64,000 nucleotides of DNA from Juglans regia (taxonomy: Eukaryota > Streptophyta > Magnoliopsida > Fagales > Juglandaceae), in the NCBI RefSeq assembly GCF_001411555.2, contig NC_049901.1, positions 42,710,302 through 42,774,301 on the forward strand. The letters run 5' to 3'. This document shows, piece by piece, positions 11,851 through 23,069 of the stretch. The number at the start of each line of letters is the position of its first letter. The first letter of the stretch is position 1. Both the position numbers and the translations under genes were made by a program. The notes beneath the pieces were generated by a model. The model saw only the letters and a program-made list of their open reading frames with translations. It was not told the origin of the DNA and ran no database searches.

Positions 11851-11990
11851 CAGTTATTTTATAATTAAGCAATATATATATATATATATATAAAATAATG
11901 CCACTCACCAAAAATACTAAAAATGCATGTGTTTGATGTTATCTAGTGTATATATATAAAATTTGAGAAAGTGTTCGCGATTTAATCAGG
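8000..11990. other. Long AT-rich intergenic stretch in copy A
   Basis: No gene supported. It contains poly-T at 8042-8063, TA repeats (for example 9421-9440 and 10350-10372), poly-A near 10890-10908 and (AAT)n at 11811-11849. Open frames of 60-80 codons here lack any recognisable domain. Confidence 0.5.
11811..11849. repeat. (AAT)n microsatellite
   Basis: About 13 consecutive AAT units, 150 bp upstream of the TATA box of the peptide gene. Confidence 0.9.
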
Positions 11991-12000
11991 CCAGGCTAGC

Positions 12001-12009
12001 TATAAATAA
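12001..12009 (+). promoter_or_regulatory. TATA box of repeat-peptide gene A
   Basis: TATAAATAA lies 65 bp before the ATG at 12066, giving an expected transcription start near 12032 and a short leader. The paralogous gene at 27.7 kb has TATAAATAG in the same relative place, which supports both as functional promoters. Confidence 0.65.
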
Positions 12010-12065
12010 TGAGCCAAAATGTTTCTTCATAATTCCATCTTACTCTAACGTGAAAGTTTGTAACA

Positions 12066-12428
12066 ATGCTTAAAGTTGGCGTAGTCTCGACAATGCTTCT
12101 CCTCATGTCCACCATCATGCACGCATACCATGACTATCCATATGTGCCGGCAAACCAGGGCTTCCTCATCCCCCCCGCTTCGAGAACTAGTCATAGCGCC
12201 GCCGTGTTTGATCACAACATGGCTCCTCCGCGTCGCTCGCTGAAGAGGGCTCCGGTACCTCCCTCTAAACCCAACCCGGGCACACTGATGCCTGGTTATC
12301 AGCGTCGACACTTGCTGAAGGAGGCTCCAGCACCGATCCCGGGCACACAAATCCGTGGTCATTCTCGACCATGGCTGGAGAAGTCTCCTGTGCCTCCGTA
12401 TACTCTCGATCCGGGCACCTATAACTGA
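12066..12428 (+). CDS. Putative secreted multi-repeat peptide precursor (copy A)
   Basis: 120 residues, single exon. Residues 1-20 form a signal peptide with a Met/Leu/Val-rich core and likely cleavage after MHA. A conserved segment GFLIPPASRTS follows (32-42), shared with the 27.7-kb paralogue. The rest is three imperfect units starting at about 55, 79 and 101. Each opens with a basic pair or R-P plus a hydrophobic step (RRSLK, RRHLLK, RPWLE) and continues into an A/S-P-x-P core (RAPVPPSKPNPGT, KEAPAPIPGT, KSPVPPYTLDPGT). Dibasic sites between units could release small peptides. The LLK-x-AP-x-PPS-x-P pattern recalls the PIP motif of IDA-like peptides, but those precursors carry one copy, so this is only a resemblance. 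Secretion is inferred from the signal peptide. I do not recognise a named family. The start is supported by the TATA box and by the paralogue. Confidence 0.72.
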   Translation: MLKVGVVSTMLLLMSTIMHAYHDYPYVPANQGFLIPPASRTSHSAAVFDHNMAPPRRSLKRAPVPPSKPNPGTLMPGYQRRHLLKEAPAPIPGTQIRGHSRPWLEKSPVPPYTLDPGTYN

Positions 12429-12855
12429 TATATATTGATCTCAACTCGATCAGTGAAACTGCGGAACCTTGAGAACTAATTAAGCAAGGGTTCGAGTTCG
12501 ATGTGAAAGCATTCCCAACTACCAGTTATCAGCACTACTACTGGCTACTATACGTACCTTAATCGATGGAGTAACAGTACTACTGGCTATACTAAATGAT
12601 CAGAATGTAGAAAAGATAAGCAGGTCATATTCTCAGCAATATCATGGTGAGCTCTGCATATATATAAAATGATAGGTGATGAGTACTCTGAATCACATCT
12701 CTACTTCATCTTTTTAATTACAATAATGAAAAAACTTTATGACTAGTTCATGTGGAGTTCAAGGTTATTATTTACTTATTTATACTGCCAGGCTTTTTAT
12801 TTAATTTGTGGGTTTAGTACTTAAAGAATTAGGGTTTTTAGTGGCTTGGTCTTAA

Positions 12856-13206
12856 TTGGTTGAATCCTGCAACAAATCCAAAACTTTTCAGTGGGTTTAT
12901 CGTTTCCATCTCATGAATTACCGAAAAGGAGTATCCTTTGTGCACACAGCGAAAGGACCGAAAAATAAAGATTGTAAAAATCACTATGGATTCTTGATCT
13001 CCATGGACAAGCAGGGAGGCAGTACCAAATGTTTCAACACTGACGTCGATCTGTTAGTAGTTGGCAAACCAATGTTTTTGGAGAAAGGTAGCGGTTGCGA
13101 AGAACAAGAATTCATCTCCTTTCATAGATGTAGTATTTCGAGGCTAATCATCTTGGGCCCTCTAATTATTCATCCTAATTCTTGGGCTTTTTTGGCTGGT
13201 TCATGA
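12856..13206 (+). other. Conserved block with a 116-codon open frame downstream of gene A
   Basis: Open for 116 codons, but the first ATG is at 12913, leaving 98 codons. The stretch corresponds to about 28.59-28.86 kb in copy B (shared words AAATGTTTCAAC, GTAGTTGGCAAAC, TTTTTGGAGAAAG). In copy B a 1-bp loss before the GTAGTTGGCAAAC block shifts the frame into a stop. Either copy A keeps a small unknown protein that copy B lost, or this is a transcribed 3' region that happens to be open. No domain or signal peptide is visible. Confidence 0.35.
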
Positions 13207-13569
13207 CAATCGATCTATTAATCTTACTTGCCAAACAAAAATCGCTTCTGAAATAATTAATCTTCACATGACCTGTAAAGCACAAAGATCCCAAACCGCG
13301 AAATCTTAAACACATTTCTCTATCATTAAGGGTATAAATCAAATCCAATATTCAGTATCATGAAAAATATTCATGGTCAGCAACCAACGCATGCGTAAAC
13401 ACCGTACTGTTAACGTACCCTACAAAGCTAAGGAAGAGATTAAAGAAAGCAGCGGTGCAGAACACGATCATGTCCCAGTCCCTATATATCCGCACCAATC
13501 TGCAACTTGATATTCTGGTCCAGTTGGCTTTTTGGAAAGTCATGATATGCAGCAATCCTTCACGTCAAT

Positions 13570-14056
13570 GGCTTGTGATTATACTTCATATTGTTTAGTT
13601 TCCATGCTTAATTTTGATTAGAAAACAAAAAAATCAATGACAAGAATAAAGAAAAGTTCAAGTCAAACACACCAAGCCCGCCCACGTGCCGCCTACTTCC
13701 CTTTGTGACAAAATGTGACGGACTGGCTTTTAGTCGAATAAAGTCTAACCAAGACAAAAATCGTTTTTTATATATTTAAAAAACTACACCTAAAAGAATT
13801 TTTTTTCCAAATAATTTTGGGGGCTGGTGGCCCTTGCCCGCTCCGCCTAAACCCGCCCCCTGTAGACGAGCAGTTTGATTCTTTTCTTTAAAAATATTTT
13901 CCAAAGATCTTCATCATCAAAACTTATATTTAATTGGGTTCGGAACAATCACAAAAATTCTTAAACAGTATCATCCCAAACTTCTCTTAAAAATCCTCAA
14001 AATCACGTTTTTCTTGCTTCTCAAGATCCAATCATCACATAGATGGTTACCTGGTT
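13570..14056. other. Gene-free sequence before the solo LTR
   Basis: AT-rich, with a short GC-rich patch near 13822-13865. No gene or clear repeat seen. Confidence 0.5.
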
Positions 14057-14599
14057 GGGGTTGTAAGGCCCCAATCAAGTTACTCTATGTCACTTTAACT
14101 CACATTCTAATAATATATTTATAGACTCAAAATTCTCAATATCATATAAAACTTGTTATTTCAAACCAACAACCTCAATATAATAAACCTCCCAAAATAC
14201 TAAGTTATTAGAACACGACAAAATTACTTAATAGAATTCGCCAATACTCATAGAAACATTTTATACTTAATCCACTATACTTAAATCATCTCACTCATGC
14301 TCCATAATCTTGATGCTCAGTTAAAATATTCAAATTATCTGAAAAATATTGTGGAGATAAGGGTGACTTATAAACAACTCAGTAAGCAGATAACATATAC
14401 TAGTATGTAAACATGGATATTTATAGAGTTCAGAATGCAGAATAAAACATTTACTTTCAAAATGACGAATCAAAACATGTTACAAAATATCAGAGCGAAT
14501 CTTTTAGAAAACACTCTTATTCCAAAAACAAAAATTCTTTGGCAGATGAAAATTTGTAACATCATCTTTATATCATATTAGAGCATCACATTGAAACAG

Positions 14600-14875
14600 A
14601 TACCAGACTTAACCCTCGTAGTAGGGTTATAAACCACCATTATTCTAATGGTGAGATCGTATACCATGTTTAACCCCCATGGTAGGGTTATGAACCATCA
14701 TTATACCCATGACGGGGTCGTATGCCACTATTATACCCATGGCGAGGCCGAATACCACTATTATACCCTTGGCAGGGCCGTATACCTTGTTCAACCCCTG
14801 TGGTAGGGTTATAAATCACAATTATACTCGTGACAAGGCCGTATACCACTATTATACTTGTGACAGGGCCTTAAC
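14600..14875. repeat. Degenerate minisatellite within the solo LTR
   Basis: About eight imperfect copies of a unit of roughly 30-34 bp containing CCATTATACCCATGGCAGGG-like words followed by CGTATACCACTA. Unit spacing and sequence vary, suggesting old tandem expansion inside the LTR. Confidence 0.75.
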
Positions 14876-16016
14876 GAAAACATAACAGAGGCAACATCAG
14901 AACCAGATTATAATCAGATACAAAATCTTAAATTCATGCCAAAATCTTCAGATGCTACATCATATCAAAACAGAGTACTGAATAGATTCAGATTATTTCA
15001 CATATTCAAAAACAGAGTCAGAACATCTTCACATCACATACACAAATTTTAATAAATTTCATATTTGCTCTTTTTGCATAGTTCAAAAACATAATACTAA
15101 AAATTTTACTCATGTCTACAACAGATATGACAAAAATACTTTTATCTTTCATACAGATTTCATGAGTAATGCAAAACAAATAACTGATATTGTTTCAAAT
15201 TTCTTTTCAAAACATATCATGCACATTTTCATAAAATCAACTTTAGTTCTTTTTATTTTATGCAAAATCTAGTATAGAAATCTCGCTTACCAAGATTTTC
15301 AACTTATCTAAATTTTCTCACAACGACGTTAAGGGAATATGAATTATCACCTATAAAATAGTCATCACGTGCCTTCCGTACATTTTTCATTGAACACATA
15401 CTACATAATTAATATCTGAGACATTAAAAGATCTATATTTCTCTAATGTCTAACATTCTTGAAACCCTAAATATCACCACTTTCCAACTAATAAATTAAA
15501 CTCTAAATTTTTTCTGTAAAATAAAAATATATGGCTACATGTTTATTCAATAAAAATTAAGCTCGTGTAATATGCGTCTCCACTTAATATTCATTTAACC
15601 CAATTCCCACTCAATCACAAGTCTATCTAAGTAAGCCCAAGTTAAGATACATGTCCAATTTTTAAAAATCAAATCCAGCCCGAGTCAGTTGTAAATCATG
15701 CTACACCATTAAGAGCAATAATGTAAAAACATTTAAAAGGGATGTCGAGGGATTTGCATATAATCACATGACCAAAGTGTTTGATGGCATTTTTTTGTAA
15801 ATAACTTTAAAGGCATGGTATGCTTTACATAAAATGTAAAAGTCACTTTTAGATTGTAAAGGGCAAATATTCACTAGAGAGACCCCAAGGGTAATGCTAC
15901 AAAGACTCACTAAGAGGGAGAGGCAGCGAGCAGTGAAGTGGTGGCTGGTTGGGGTTGACAGTGGAGTACGACGACAGTGCGCTATGAGGGAGAGAGAATC
16001 ACGTAGAAAGAGAGAG

Positions 16017-16020
<4 letters not shown>

Positions 16021-16049
<29 letters not shown>
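16021..16049. repeat. (GA)n microsatellite
   Basis: Pure GA run of about 14 units inside a longer GA-rich zone of the solo LTR. Confidence 0.9.
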
Positions 16050-16051
<2 letters not shown>

Positions 16052-17461
16052 CATCGAGAGGTAGAGAGGGGGTGTTATCCAGCTTGTTAGTGCACAAACT
16101 ACAATACGAACGGTGGGTGTCACACGGTGGTCGTGGCGACTAAGTGGCTGGTGGTGGCTGAGATCAAGATAGAGGAGGAGAGAGAGAGAGAAAGAGAGAC
16201 AGAGAGAGAAAGACAACTACGAGAGAAAGAATGTGGAGAGAGAGAAAGAATTACATATGGTGGAGTATGGTGGCGCGGGGAGTAGCACAATTGATCTATG
16301 GGGGTTGGCCATTGTAGAACTAGCAACGGGTAGTTGTTGTTTCCAGTGAGAAATGGTGGCTGAAATTGAGGGACGTGGGGTCTTGTTTTCCCCTTGGCAG
16401 TGCTATGTTTTAGTGTGGTGAAATAGGGGTTGTTGTGGTGGTTTATAGAGGGTGGTAGTAAGGGTGCACAATAGTGATTAGGTGGTGCGACTAGGTGGCC
16501 CATGGCCGAGCTGTGGCGTTGATTTTATGTGAAGGAAAGGGCTCACATCGTGGAGGTTCTACTTGTGGAGAACGTCGAAGGGCATCATCGCAATGCATAA
16601 GCTCGCCTTCTTGACGGCTTTTGTTCCATGCAACAAGTTTGAGGAGAGGAGCTACGGGTGGTTACTCAGATTTTGTTAATGGTGGCAGGGTGGTAATGAG
16701 GCCTAGAGGTTGTTGGTGGGCTGTGGTTCAAGTCACTAGTGGTTGTGTGGATTTTTCATGCACTGAGGTGGTGACCGTGAGGAGGTGCAATGGCTCTTCT
16801 AGGGCGGTTTAATCGTGAGCTGAGGTGAGATGGTTTCTTTGGGTTTGGCTATGTTGCAGCTGGTGGTTTCTGTGAAGTTAAGGAGGTTTGGCATGGGAGG
16901 TTGTTGCGGCTTGTAGTTGGGTTGGCGTGAGTGCGACGTGGGCTTTGATTCTTTTTTATTCTTTAAACATGGAGGAAGGGTGCGGCAGTTCATCTATAAG
17001 GTCTACAGAGAGTGGATATGTAACTTTGTGTATTAAGTGTGTGTATAAATATGTAAAACTTGAAACCCTAGAGGAGAAAAGGGAAGGGAGAAACGTGCAT
17101 GCCATGGAGACATACATGGGCGTGGAGTTTGAAATTAGTTCTCACGGCTTGGGTTTTGGACGTATGTGGTTTGGACCTTCCTATGAGTTATGTCCCTCGA
17201 CTCAACCTTTAAAAAGAATTTAGCTTGTGCTATAAAATTTTAGGGCTAATTTCCATTGGATCCATTAAAATTTTTATCCTAATTATTAAGCACAAATAAA
17301 AATTCATATACCATCAAAATACTTTTTTGGGCCCAAAGATTACTCCAAAATTACTCGTTAAATTTCAAATGAGTTTTTCATACATATTAACCTAAAAGAA
17401 AATTTTTATATTACTTGAAATTAGCTTAGCTAGTCTTGATGTTGGGTCTGGGTGTTACAGG

Positions 17462-17868
17462 GGTAATGATACCCTTATAGGCTTATACCTCATTTACTAT
17501 TGCTTTACTACTCAATTATTATTTTCCTTTTTGCTCTTTAAATTTCAATTAAAAATGTCAGAATATGACCTTTTTGTATAATCTGAAAAAAAATAAATTC
17601 AATCAATTAATGTAATCATGTAATTTAATTAAAAATAATTTAATTATATAAAAATTGACATATTTTTGCTATTTGAGTCGATTTTGATAAAATTAAATTT
17701 ATTTTTAATTAAAGTATATGATTACGTTAGTTGATTGAATTTATTTTTTTTTTAAATTTATATAAAAAGGTTATATTTTAAAATTTTTAATCTAGATTTA
17801 AGTAGTAAAAAGATAAAAAAAAATTAAATAATAAAATAATAGTAAAAAAAGTGTAAGTTATCATTACC
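17462..17868. mobile_element. Fold-back MITE (GGTAATGATA termini)
   Basis: About 407 bp, very AT-rich. It starts GGTAATGATA and ends TATCATTACC, and the inner arms also pair (AATAAATTCAATCAATTAATG on the left with its near-complement near 17725-17755), so the whole element can fold back. Its left end coincides with the solo LTR duplication, implying the LTR landed at the edge of an older MITE. A related, more decayed copy is at 29045-29369. Confidence 0.65.
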
Positions 17869-17879
17869 ATTATGGTGAT

Positions 17880-18370
17880 TGGGCAATCACTAACTGAGCA
17901 TGCAACCTGATATTACAACATGACAAGAAATTACACACGTGTTTTTCGTCCAACTCAAAAGTGATTTGATACTTCGAATGATTAGCCAAGTAGCGTATGT
18001 GAAGCTCAAATAAAAAAAAAAAAATAGCGTATGATCAAGTATCACAATGTCATCATATGGTCCATTTTATTTTCTAGAGCTTTAGCAAGGTGCCTAAATA
18101 ATTAAGGTGTAATATCACATATAGTTATAGAGTTTATAAATATCGCATAATTATTTTGAAAATAGTATAATTTATTATTAAAAGATTAAAATTTTTCAAT
18201 ATTTACTCAATTTTTTTAAAAAAATAACATAACATTTATGCACACTATAACTAAAAATATCATTTGTCATGATCAAGAGCGTAATCCAAAACTCCAAGCA
18301 TCGATTTTCCAAAAAATAAAAAAGGTAAAGAGAAATTCAGGCGCATCGGCTAGTGGAAACTGGGAAATGG
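17880..18370. other. Gene-free AT-rich sequence
   Basis: No supportable feature between the fold-back MITE and the 45-bp tandem repeat. Confidence 0.5.
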
Positions 18371-18374
18371 GAAG

Positions 18375-18510
18375 CCAAATTTGACCGATGGGCTTTCTTA
18401 CAAGAAAACCCGCCTTTAGACCAAATTTGCCGATGGGCTTTCTTACAAGAAAACCCGCCTTTAGACCAAATTTGACCGATGGGCTTTCTTACAAGAAGGC
18501 CCACTAAAGA
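18375..18510. repeat. 45/46-bp tandem repeat, three units
   Basis: Units begin CCAAATTTG at 18375, 18421 and 18466 and contain CCGATGGGCTTTCTTACAAG. The first two are nearly identical apart from one missing base; the third diverges at its end. Confidence 0.9.
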
Positions 18511-18897
18511 TTTTGGGCCTCACCTCACATAACCCTTCTACAGAGAATTAAGGCTCGAATGGGTAAGATAAAAGGCTGGTTGAAAATGGGGTTTTCAAAC
18601 CAATTCTGCGGTTTTTAAAATTCAATCATGTGGTTGCGGCCCTAATCGAGTAAGTCGAAGCTAATAGTAGTTGCTCTACTCAAGCTCCATTTTAGAAACC
18701 AATCTCAACCTTGAAACCGAACTCCAGTTGAGGTTTCTAGTATCTACTTCTAGGCTATCCGAGCTCGACTCAAATAGAACATGATCTTTATCTCTAAATT
18801 AGACTCAGAGGATTGACCTAAAATTGAGCATATTTCCAATCGATTCGTGTGTCATCTTTCACAATATTCTAATTTTAGCAAATAAAAAACTAAACTG

Positions 18898-18899
<2 letters not shown>

Positions 18900-18952
<53 letters not shown>
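18900..18952. repeat. (TA)n microsatellite
   Basis: About 26 TA units followed by GCGCGTGCACGCGC, an alternating purine-pyrimidine stretch. Confidence 0.95.
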
Positions 18953-18959
<7 letters not shown>

Positions 18960-20620
18960 GCACGCGCAGTACAACCATCTACTGTTCCCTTGATAACGTT
19001 TAGAGTACTAACAGTATATTTGGATATGAAGATATCAAGGATATATTTGAGAATTTTGAAAACGGCCTTTTTTAGATGCACTCTTTATTAGGTTTTGGGG
19101 AGGGAAAGAGAAAATCTTGAATAATTTTCTTTTAAATTAAGAAGTTGTTTAAATATAATTTTTGAAGTGTACTTCTCTATTAAAATTTATAAAAGTTGTA
19201 TTGATGTTTATATATATTTGGGTAGTGATTGGGTTAAAAGTAGAAATAAAAACTTTTTTTAACTTAATTTAAAGATGTTTTGTTTGAGCTCCATAAAATT
19301 TTGAGAAATTTTCTCTAACTGAATGAGGACCACTTTTAATTTTGATAAAAAAATTTAATTTTAATTTTTCTGTCAAGATTATTTTTATAATTAATTTTGT
19401 CAACTTTTAATTTTGGTTTTATGTTATTTATGAGTTTCATTTTTTTGTATTTTAAATTAATATGGGATTTAAGAACAACAAACTAGTACTGTTTGTTGAA
19501 TTTTTTTTTTTCAAAAGTATTTTTTAAGTCCGTTAAATTAATTTATAACTTTTGGTTTTACGTTTTTTCTGTTTCCCTATTTTTCATTAGTTTTCCTTCT
19601 TAACGTACCCCTTTTTAATTTAATATGGTTATTAATAATTATGTACCTATTCTTGATAATTTTTCAGGTGTATTTATTATTATTATTTTCTTTCTGGGGA
19701 AAATAGGGTACATTGTAATTGCTTGGTACGTAGTTTCACTACAAGAAAAATGGATATTTGTAGCCATTTGTTTGCGACGAAATTTATGACCAAAACATAC
19801 ACATTTTAACTGTAAATAATTATATCGTTAGAATTAACTAGCTGCAAATAAGTAGTTTTCTTATAGTGTTTGGGGCCGGGGTACGTTGTGAAAGTTGAAA
19901 ACTTCGGGAAGGAAATGCAAAATTGCATGACAATTTGAGCGCATAATTTGTGTATTTCTCTCCATATATATATATATATATATATATAATATGCTCAGTA
20001 TATACTACTGTAGTATTTTTTGTAGAACCTCATGTGAAAAACAAAGAACAAAAACAACTCACGACTTAAACACTATATATCCACATGCATAAGAAATAAT
20101 AACTAGGATTTTGAATATGTTGAATTGAACTGATCAATGTTGGTGGAGCCGCATGCACGCATGGGGAGTACTACTAGATGAGGTGGCCATGGCTCCTTGA
20201 GAACTTTATAATTTAATTTCAATATAGTTATAAAAATGTTTTTCCCCTCAAACAAAAACTCCTGAAATTGATCCTCAAAAATATGAAAACTCTAATTGAT
20301 CTAGTTTTTAATATTAAAGAAAACTCAACTCTTTATTTTAAATCCAAAAGAATCTAAACAAGAATACACATGATCACACTAATTTAAAGAACTTAAAAAT
20401 CAATATATCCCTGATTATTTTTAATATTTGAAGACATAAGTTTTAGAAAACCCAAAGTTTTTAATTACCTGAAAATATGAATTTCCATATGTGTGCATAT
20501 ATAGCTTTTTATTATTTTTTAAACTCAGAATTACTCTTCCATTTTTAATGTTAAGACGTATCTTTTTTAGTCCTTAATGCTTATACTCTTATATTATATC
20601 TCCTCCTAAATCTCTTCAAT
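18960..20620. other. Gene-free sequence between the duplication copies
   Basis: AT-rich, holding only the CACTA-type MITE at 19737-19868 and a TA run near 19966-19988. No gene seen. Confidence 0.5.
19737..19868. mobile_element. CACTA-type MITE, copy 1
   Basis: 132 bp with termini CACTACAAGAAAA and TTTTCTTATAGTG, flanked by a TTT 3-bp duplication on both sides, as expected for CACTA transposases. The interior holds the words TTGCGACGAAA and CTGCAAATAAGTAG, related to those in the other copies of this family in the window. Confidence 0.85.
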
Positions 20621-22608
20621 TAATAACTACAAAACTAATGGAAGAATCTAGACCTCCTCAACACCAAAATAAAAAGATCGAACACTTTGAAGAGTCCCCA
20701 AATTATTAATTAAAAAAAAAAAAAAGACGACTTCCCGAAAGTATGATCAGCAGCAGTACCTCCTACAAAGCCGAAGGCCGAACCAATGAATCGGCAGACA
20801 TCCCTCGTGGGCTAGGTGGAAGAGATGAGATGAGAGTAAAAGGATTGGCCATAGAAAAAGTAATATTCCAATTCAATAACAAGAAGCATTTTAAAGCAAA
20901 GAAGTAAAACCGCCACCAACAATTAAAGGTGATCAAATAGAATTAATAATGCCTTTTTGGCGACGAGAGATTCAAGGATTTAAGAAACAATACAGCCCAC
21001 CGAAAGTTGATGGTGTGCATGTCCGCCGAAAGTGTAAAAGATTATGGGATTGATGATGAGCATGCGCACCGAAAGTATAAGAGAATATATGGGTTTCATA
21101 ACAATACGAATTAACTCTTCTATAAGATGGATTGACGATGAGCTAGCATGTCCGCCGAAAGTTAAATAATATTCGATCGCCATGTGAACTTCGAATCAAA
21201 AGTAATCCGCGAATGCAATGTTCATGTTGACAAAAGAACCCCTTTGCTCATGCCTCGCCAAGACCAGTGAAGATGCATGGATGCGCGCGCGCGCGCACAT
21301 ATACATGTATTTTTATGTCGTACGATAGGCAATGAAAACCATGTCCTGACCGCGGTCCAAGATAAATAAAGCGAACATATTTACAATCCATGGATTCTTT
21401 TATGCACATCTTTCTCTCCTCATAATGCAGCGTGTGGTACATGTAGTACTCGAAATTAGATAATTTCCTTTGTAGAAATGGCCCACGAATGCGAAGGGCT
21501 GTCTTCCGTCTTTTGGACCACAAAAGCAGGGGAAAAAACAAAGAGTGCCCATACATAACATGGAGGCTAGCTAGCTAGCTAGCTTTAACCGGGAATCCAC
21601 GGAACAATGCAAATTTTGTCAATATATAATAACCGACAGCTTTAAATTTGCAAATCATAATCATAAGAAAACCCGGAGCTTTAAAAAAACTGATCAAATA
21701 CATCTCACATCTCGATTATCTACGTACGTACGTTGAAGGATAAGCATATATAATAAAGAATGAAACTAAAAAGAAATCATATCCAAAACATCAGAATCGT
21801 AATAATCAAGATATTTTTCTTTTTTATAGTAAAATATATGAGAAATTAAAAAAATAAAAAGTTGATGCAAAATCTCAACAAATATAAGTAGTACTGATGA
21901 TCAGTGCGGCTAGTGGTTGTAAGAGTTGACAAATTACTCACTCGAAAGGATTTTTAATTAACTTTATCAATGAGTTTTCCGAACTGGCCAGTCATGTCAA
22001 TTAACTCTATTAACTTTATCATGGAGGGAGAGATATTCCAAGAAAATTAATATAGCCTGTCATGTCAATGGCCGATTTATTTCTTATATTCAATATATAT
22101 ATATATATATATATTAATTTTGTTACCATTACTCAATTGATTAAATGATTTGAATTATTAATTTTTGGATAAAAATTAAAATAGAAGATGATAAAAGTTT
22201 ATCGATATATATGTTCATATAACTTATATATAAGATCATTCTACCGATACGTGCGGACTAACATTTATATATATAGTTGTAAAGCACTACATAAATTAAA
22301 GAATCACATAGATCGCGCAAACACTATATATAAAATAAAATAAGCTGGAATAAAGCCACAATCGAATAATCGAACAAAATAATGTGAAATCTAATCAGCT
22401 TTACGTATGAGCTTCCCCAATGGCAAGGCTCCAGCGACAAAGAAGTGAAAAAATTGTCCAACAAATTAATTTTAATGCCAAAATCAATCCGATTGCCTGC
22501 AGCCAGCTGCTGTATTATCTCATGTTTAATTAACATCATACTTTATTAAGAGCGCTAGCACAGCAAAAGGTTTTCCACTTTTTGTTCATTTCTTGCGTAA
22601 AGCATGGC

Positions 22609-23060
22609 TATAAAATGGAAGTTCATCATCTCATCATGAATTCCACAGCTGCACAAGTTGGCCATCGTCTACTACATGCTAATTCACGTGGGCAGACACA
22701 AAAATCATGCTTAATCCGCTTATGCCCACTAGCTAGCATGAATGCTTGTCCTTGCGGTCTGCAGAATAAATACCCGTCGTAGGTCCTCACAAGTGGCTGC
22801 ATGGCTCGTCCGCTACGCTCACTGATCGAATAAGCTGGCATATATGTATATTTGTAATACCTTGCGTTCCTTCTGCCGCCCTTGTCATCAAAATATCATT
22901 TCTGATCCATCGATCTGCACCAATTCCGGCCACATGCTCATATATATATATCTACCTCTAGCTTCAACAACCAACCAAAGAACCATACTCGTGCGCATGC
23001 GTCCGTAGGAATTAGGGTCCTCCTCTAAACCCAGAACCAGTCATGAACGCTAGCTACCTC
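22609..23060 (+). pseudogene. Decayed repeat-peptide precursor remnant in copy B
   Basis: TATAAAAT at 22609-22616 is followed by scattered pieces of the peptide gene. ATGGCTCGTCCGCTACGCTC at 22800-22819 matches the 7.83-kb remnant. CTTCAACAACCAAC near 22963 matches 7785 onward. CCTCCTCTAAACCC near 23032 matches the proline-unit coding stretch CCTCCCTCTAAACCC of the 12-kb gene. The pieces are out of frame and interrupted, so no product is expected. Confidence is limited because the homology was judged by eye. Confidence 0.45.
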
Positions 23061-23069
23061 CTGCATATT

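Larger units (their letters stand above)
5380..13560 (+). repeat. Segmental duplication, copy A
   Basis: Collinear with about 20.63-29.53 kb. Matching blocks in order: a block at 5.55-5.85 against 20.73-21.00 kb (GCAAAGAAGTAAAACC and several CCGCCGAAAGT copies); 6.03-6.18 against 21.20-21.38 kb; TATA and peptide-gene remnant at 7.68 against 22.61 kb; intact peptide gene at 12.07 against 27.71 kb; its 3' region at 12.45-13.55 against 28.29-29.53 kb (for example TGTAAAGCACAAAGATCCCA in both). The offset grows from about 15.0 to 15.6 kb because of insertions in copy B. Identity is patchy, so the duplication is old. Exact ends need an alignment. Confidence 0.75.
14062..17459. mobile_element. 3.4-kb solo LTR, probably Ty3/gypsy type
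   Basis: Begins TGTAAGGCCCC and ends GGGTGTTACA, an imperfect terminal inversion bounded by TG and CA. A perfect 5-bp duplication GGGGT flanks it (14057-14061 and 17460-17464). No gag, pol, primer site or polypurine tract occurs inside, so it is a single LTR left by recombination, or a non-coding element of the same kind. The terminal TGTAACACCC/GGGTGTTACA style is common in plant gypsy LTRs, and the length fits long-LTR lineages; the lineage is inferred. It contains a degenerate minisatellite (14.60-14.87 kb), a GA-rich zone (15.92-16.26 kb) and a GTGG-rich zone (16.3-16.9 kb). Frames of 60-150 codons in it are low-complexity shadows. Confidence 0.75.

Noticed and set aside
12066..12428. Naming the repeat-peptide genes as IDA, CLE or PSY genes
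   Set aside because: The units resemble the IDA PIP core only partly, lack the KRHN ending, and occur in several copies; assigning a named family would go beyond the evidence.
14600..14875. CRISPR-like spaced repeats
   Set aside because: Repeats are degenerate with no constant spacer length, the genome is plant, and no cas genes are present. It is a minisatellite in an LTR.
15764..16503. Minus-strand frames of 127 and 150 codons rich in Ser and Leu
   Set aside because: They are translations of the GA/CT-rich zone inside the solo LTR and have no domain.
22582..22841. Frames of 66 and 71 codons over the 22.6-kb remnant
   Set aside because: Neither follows the peptide-gene frame; decayed sequence.
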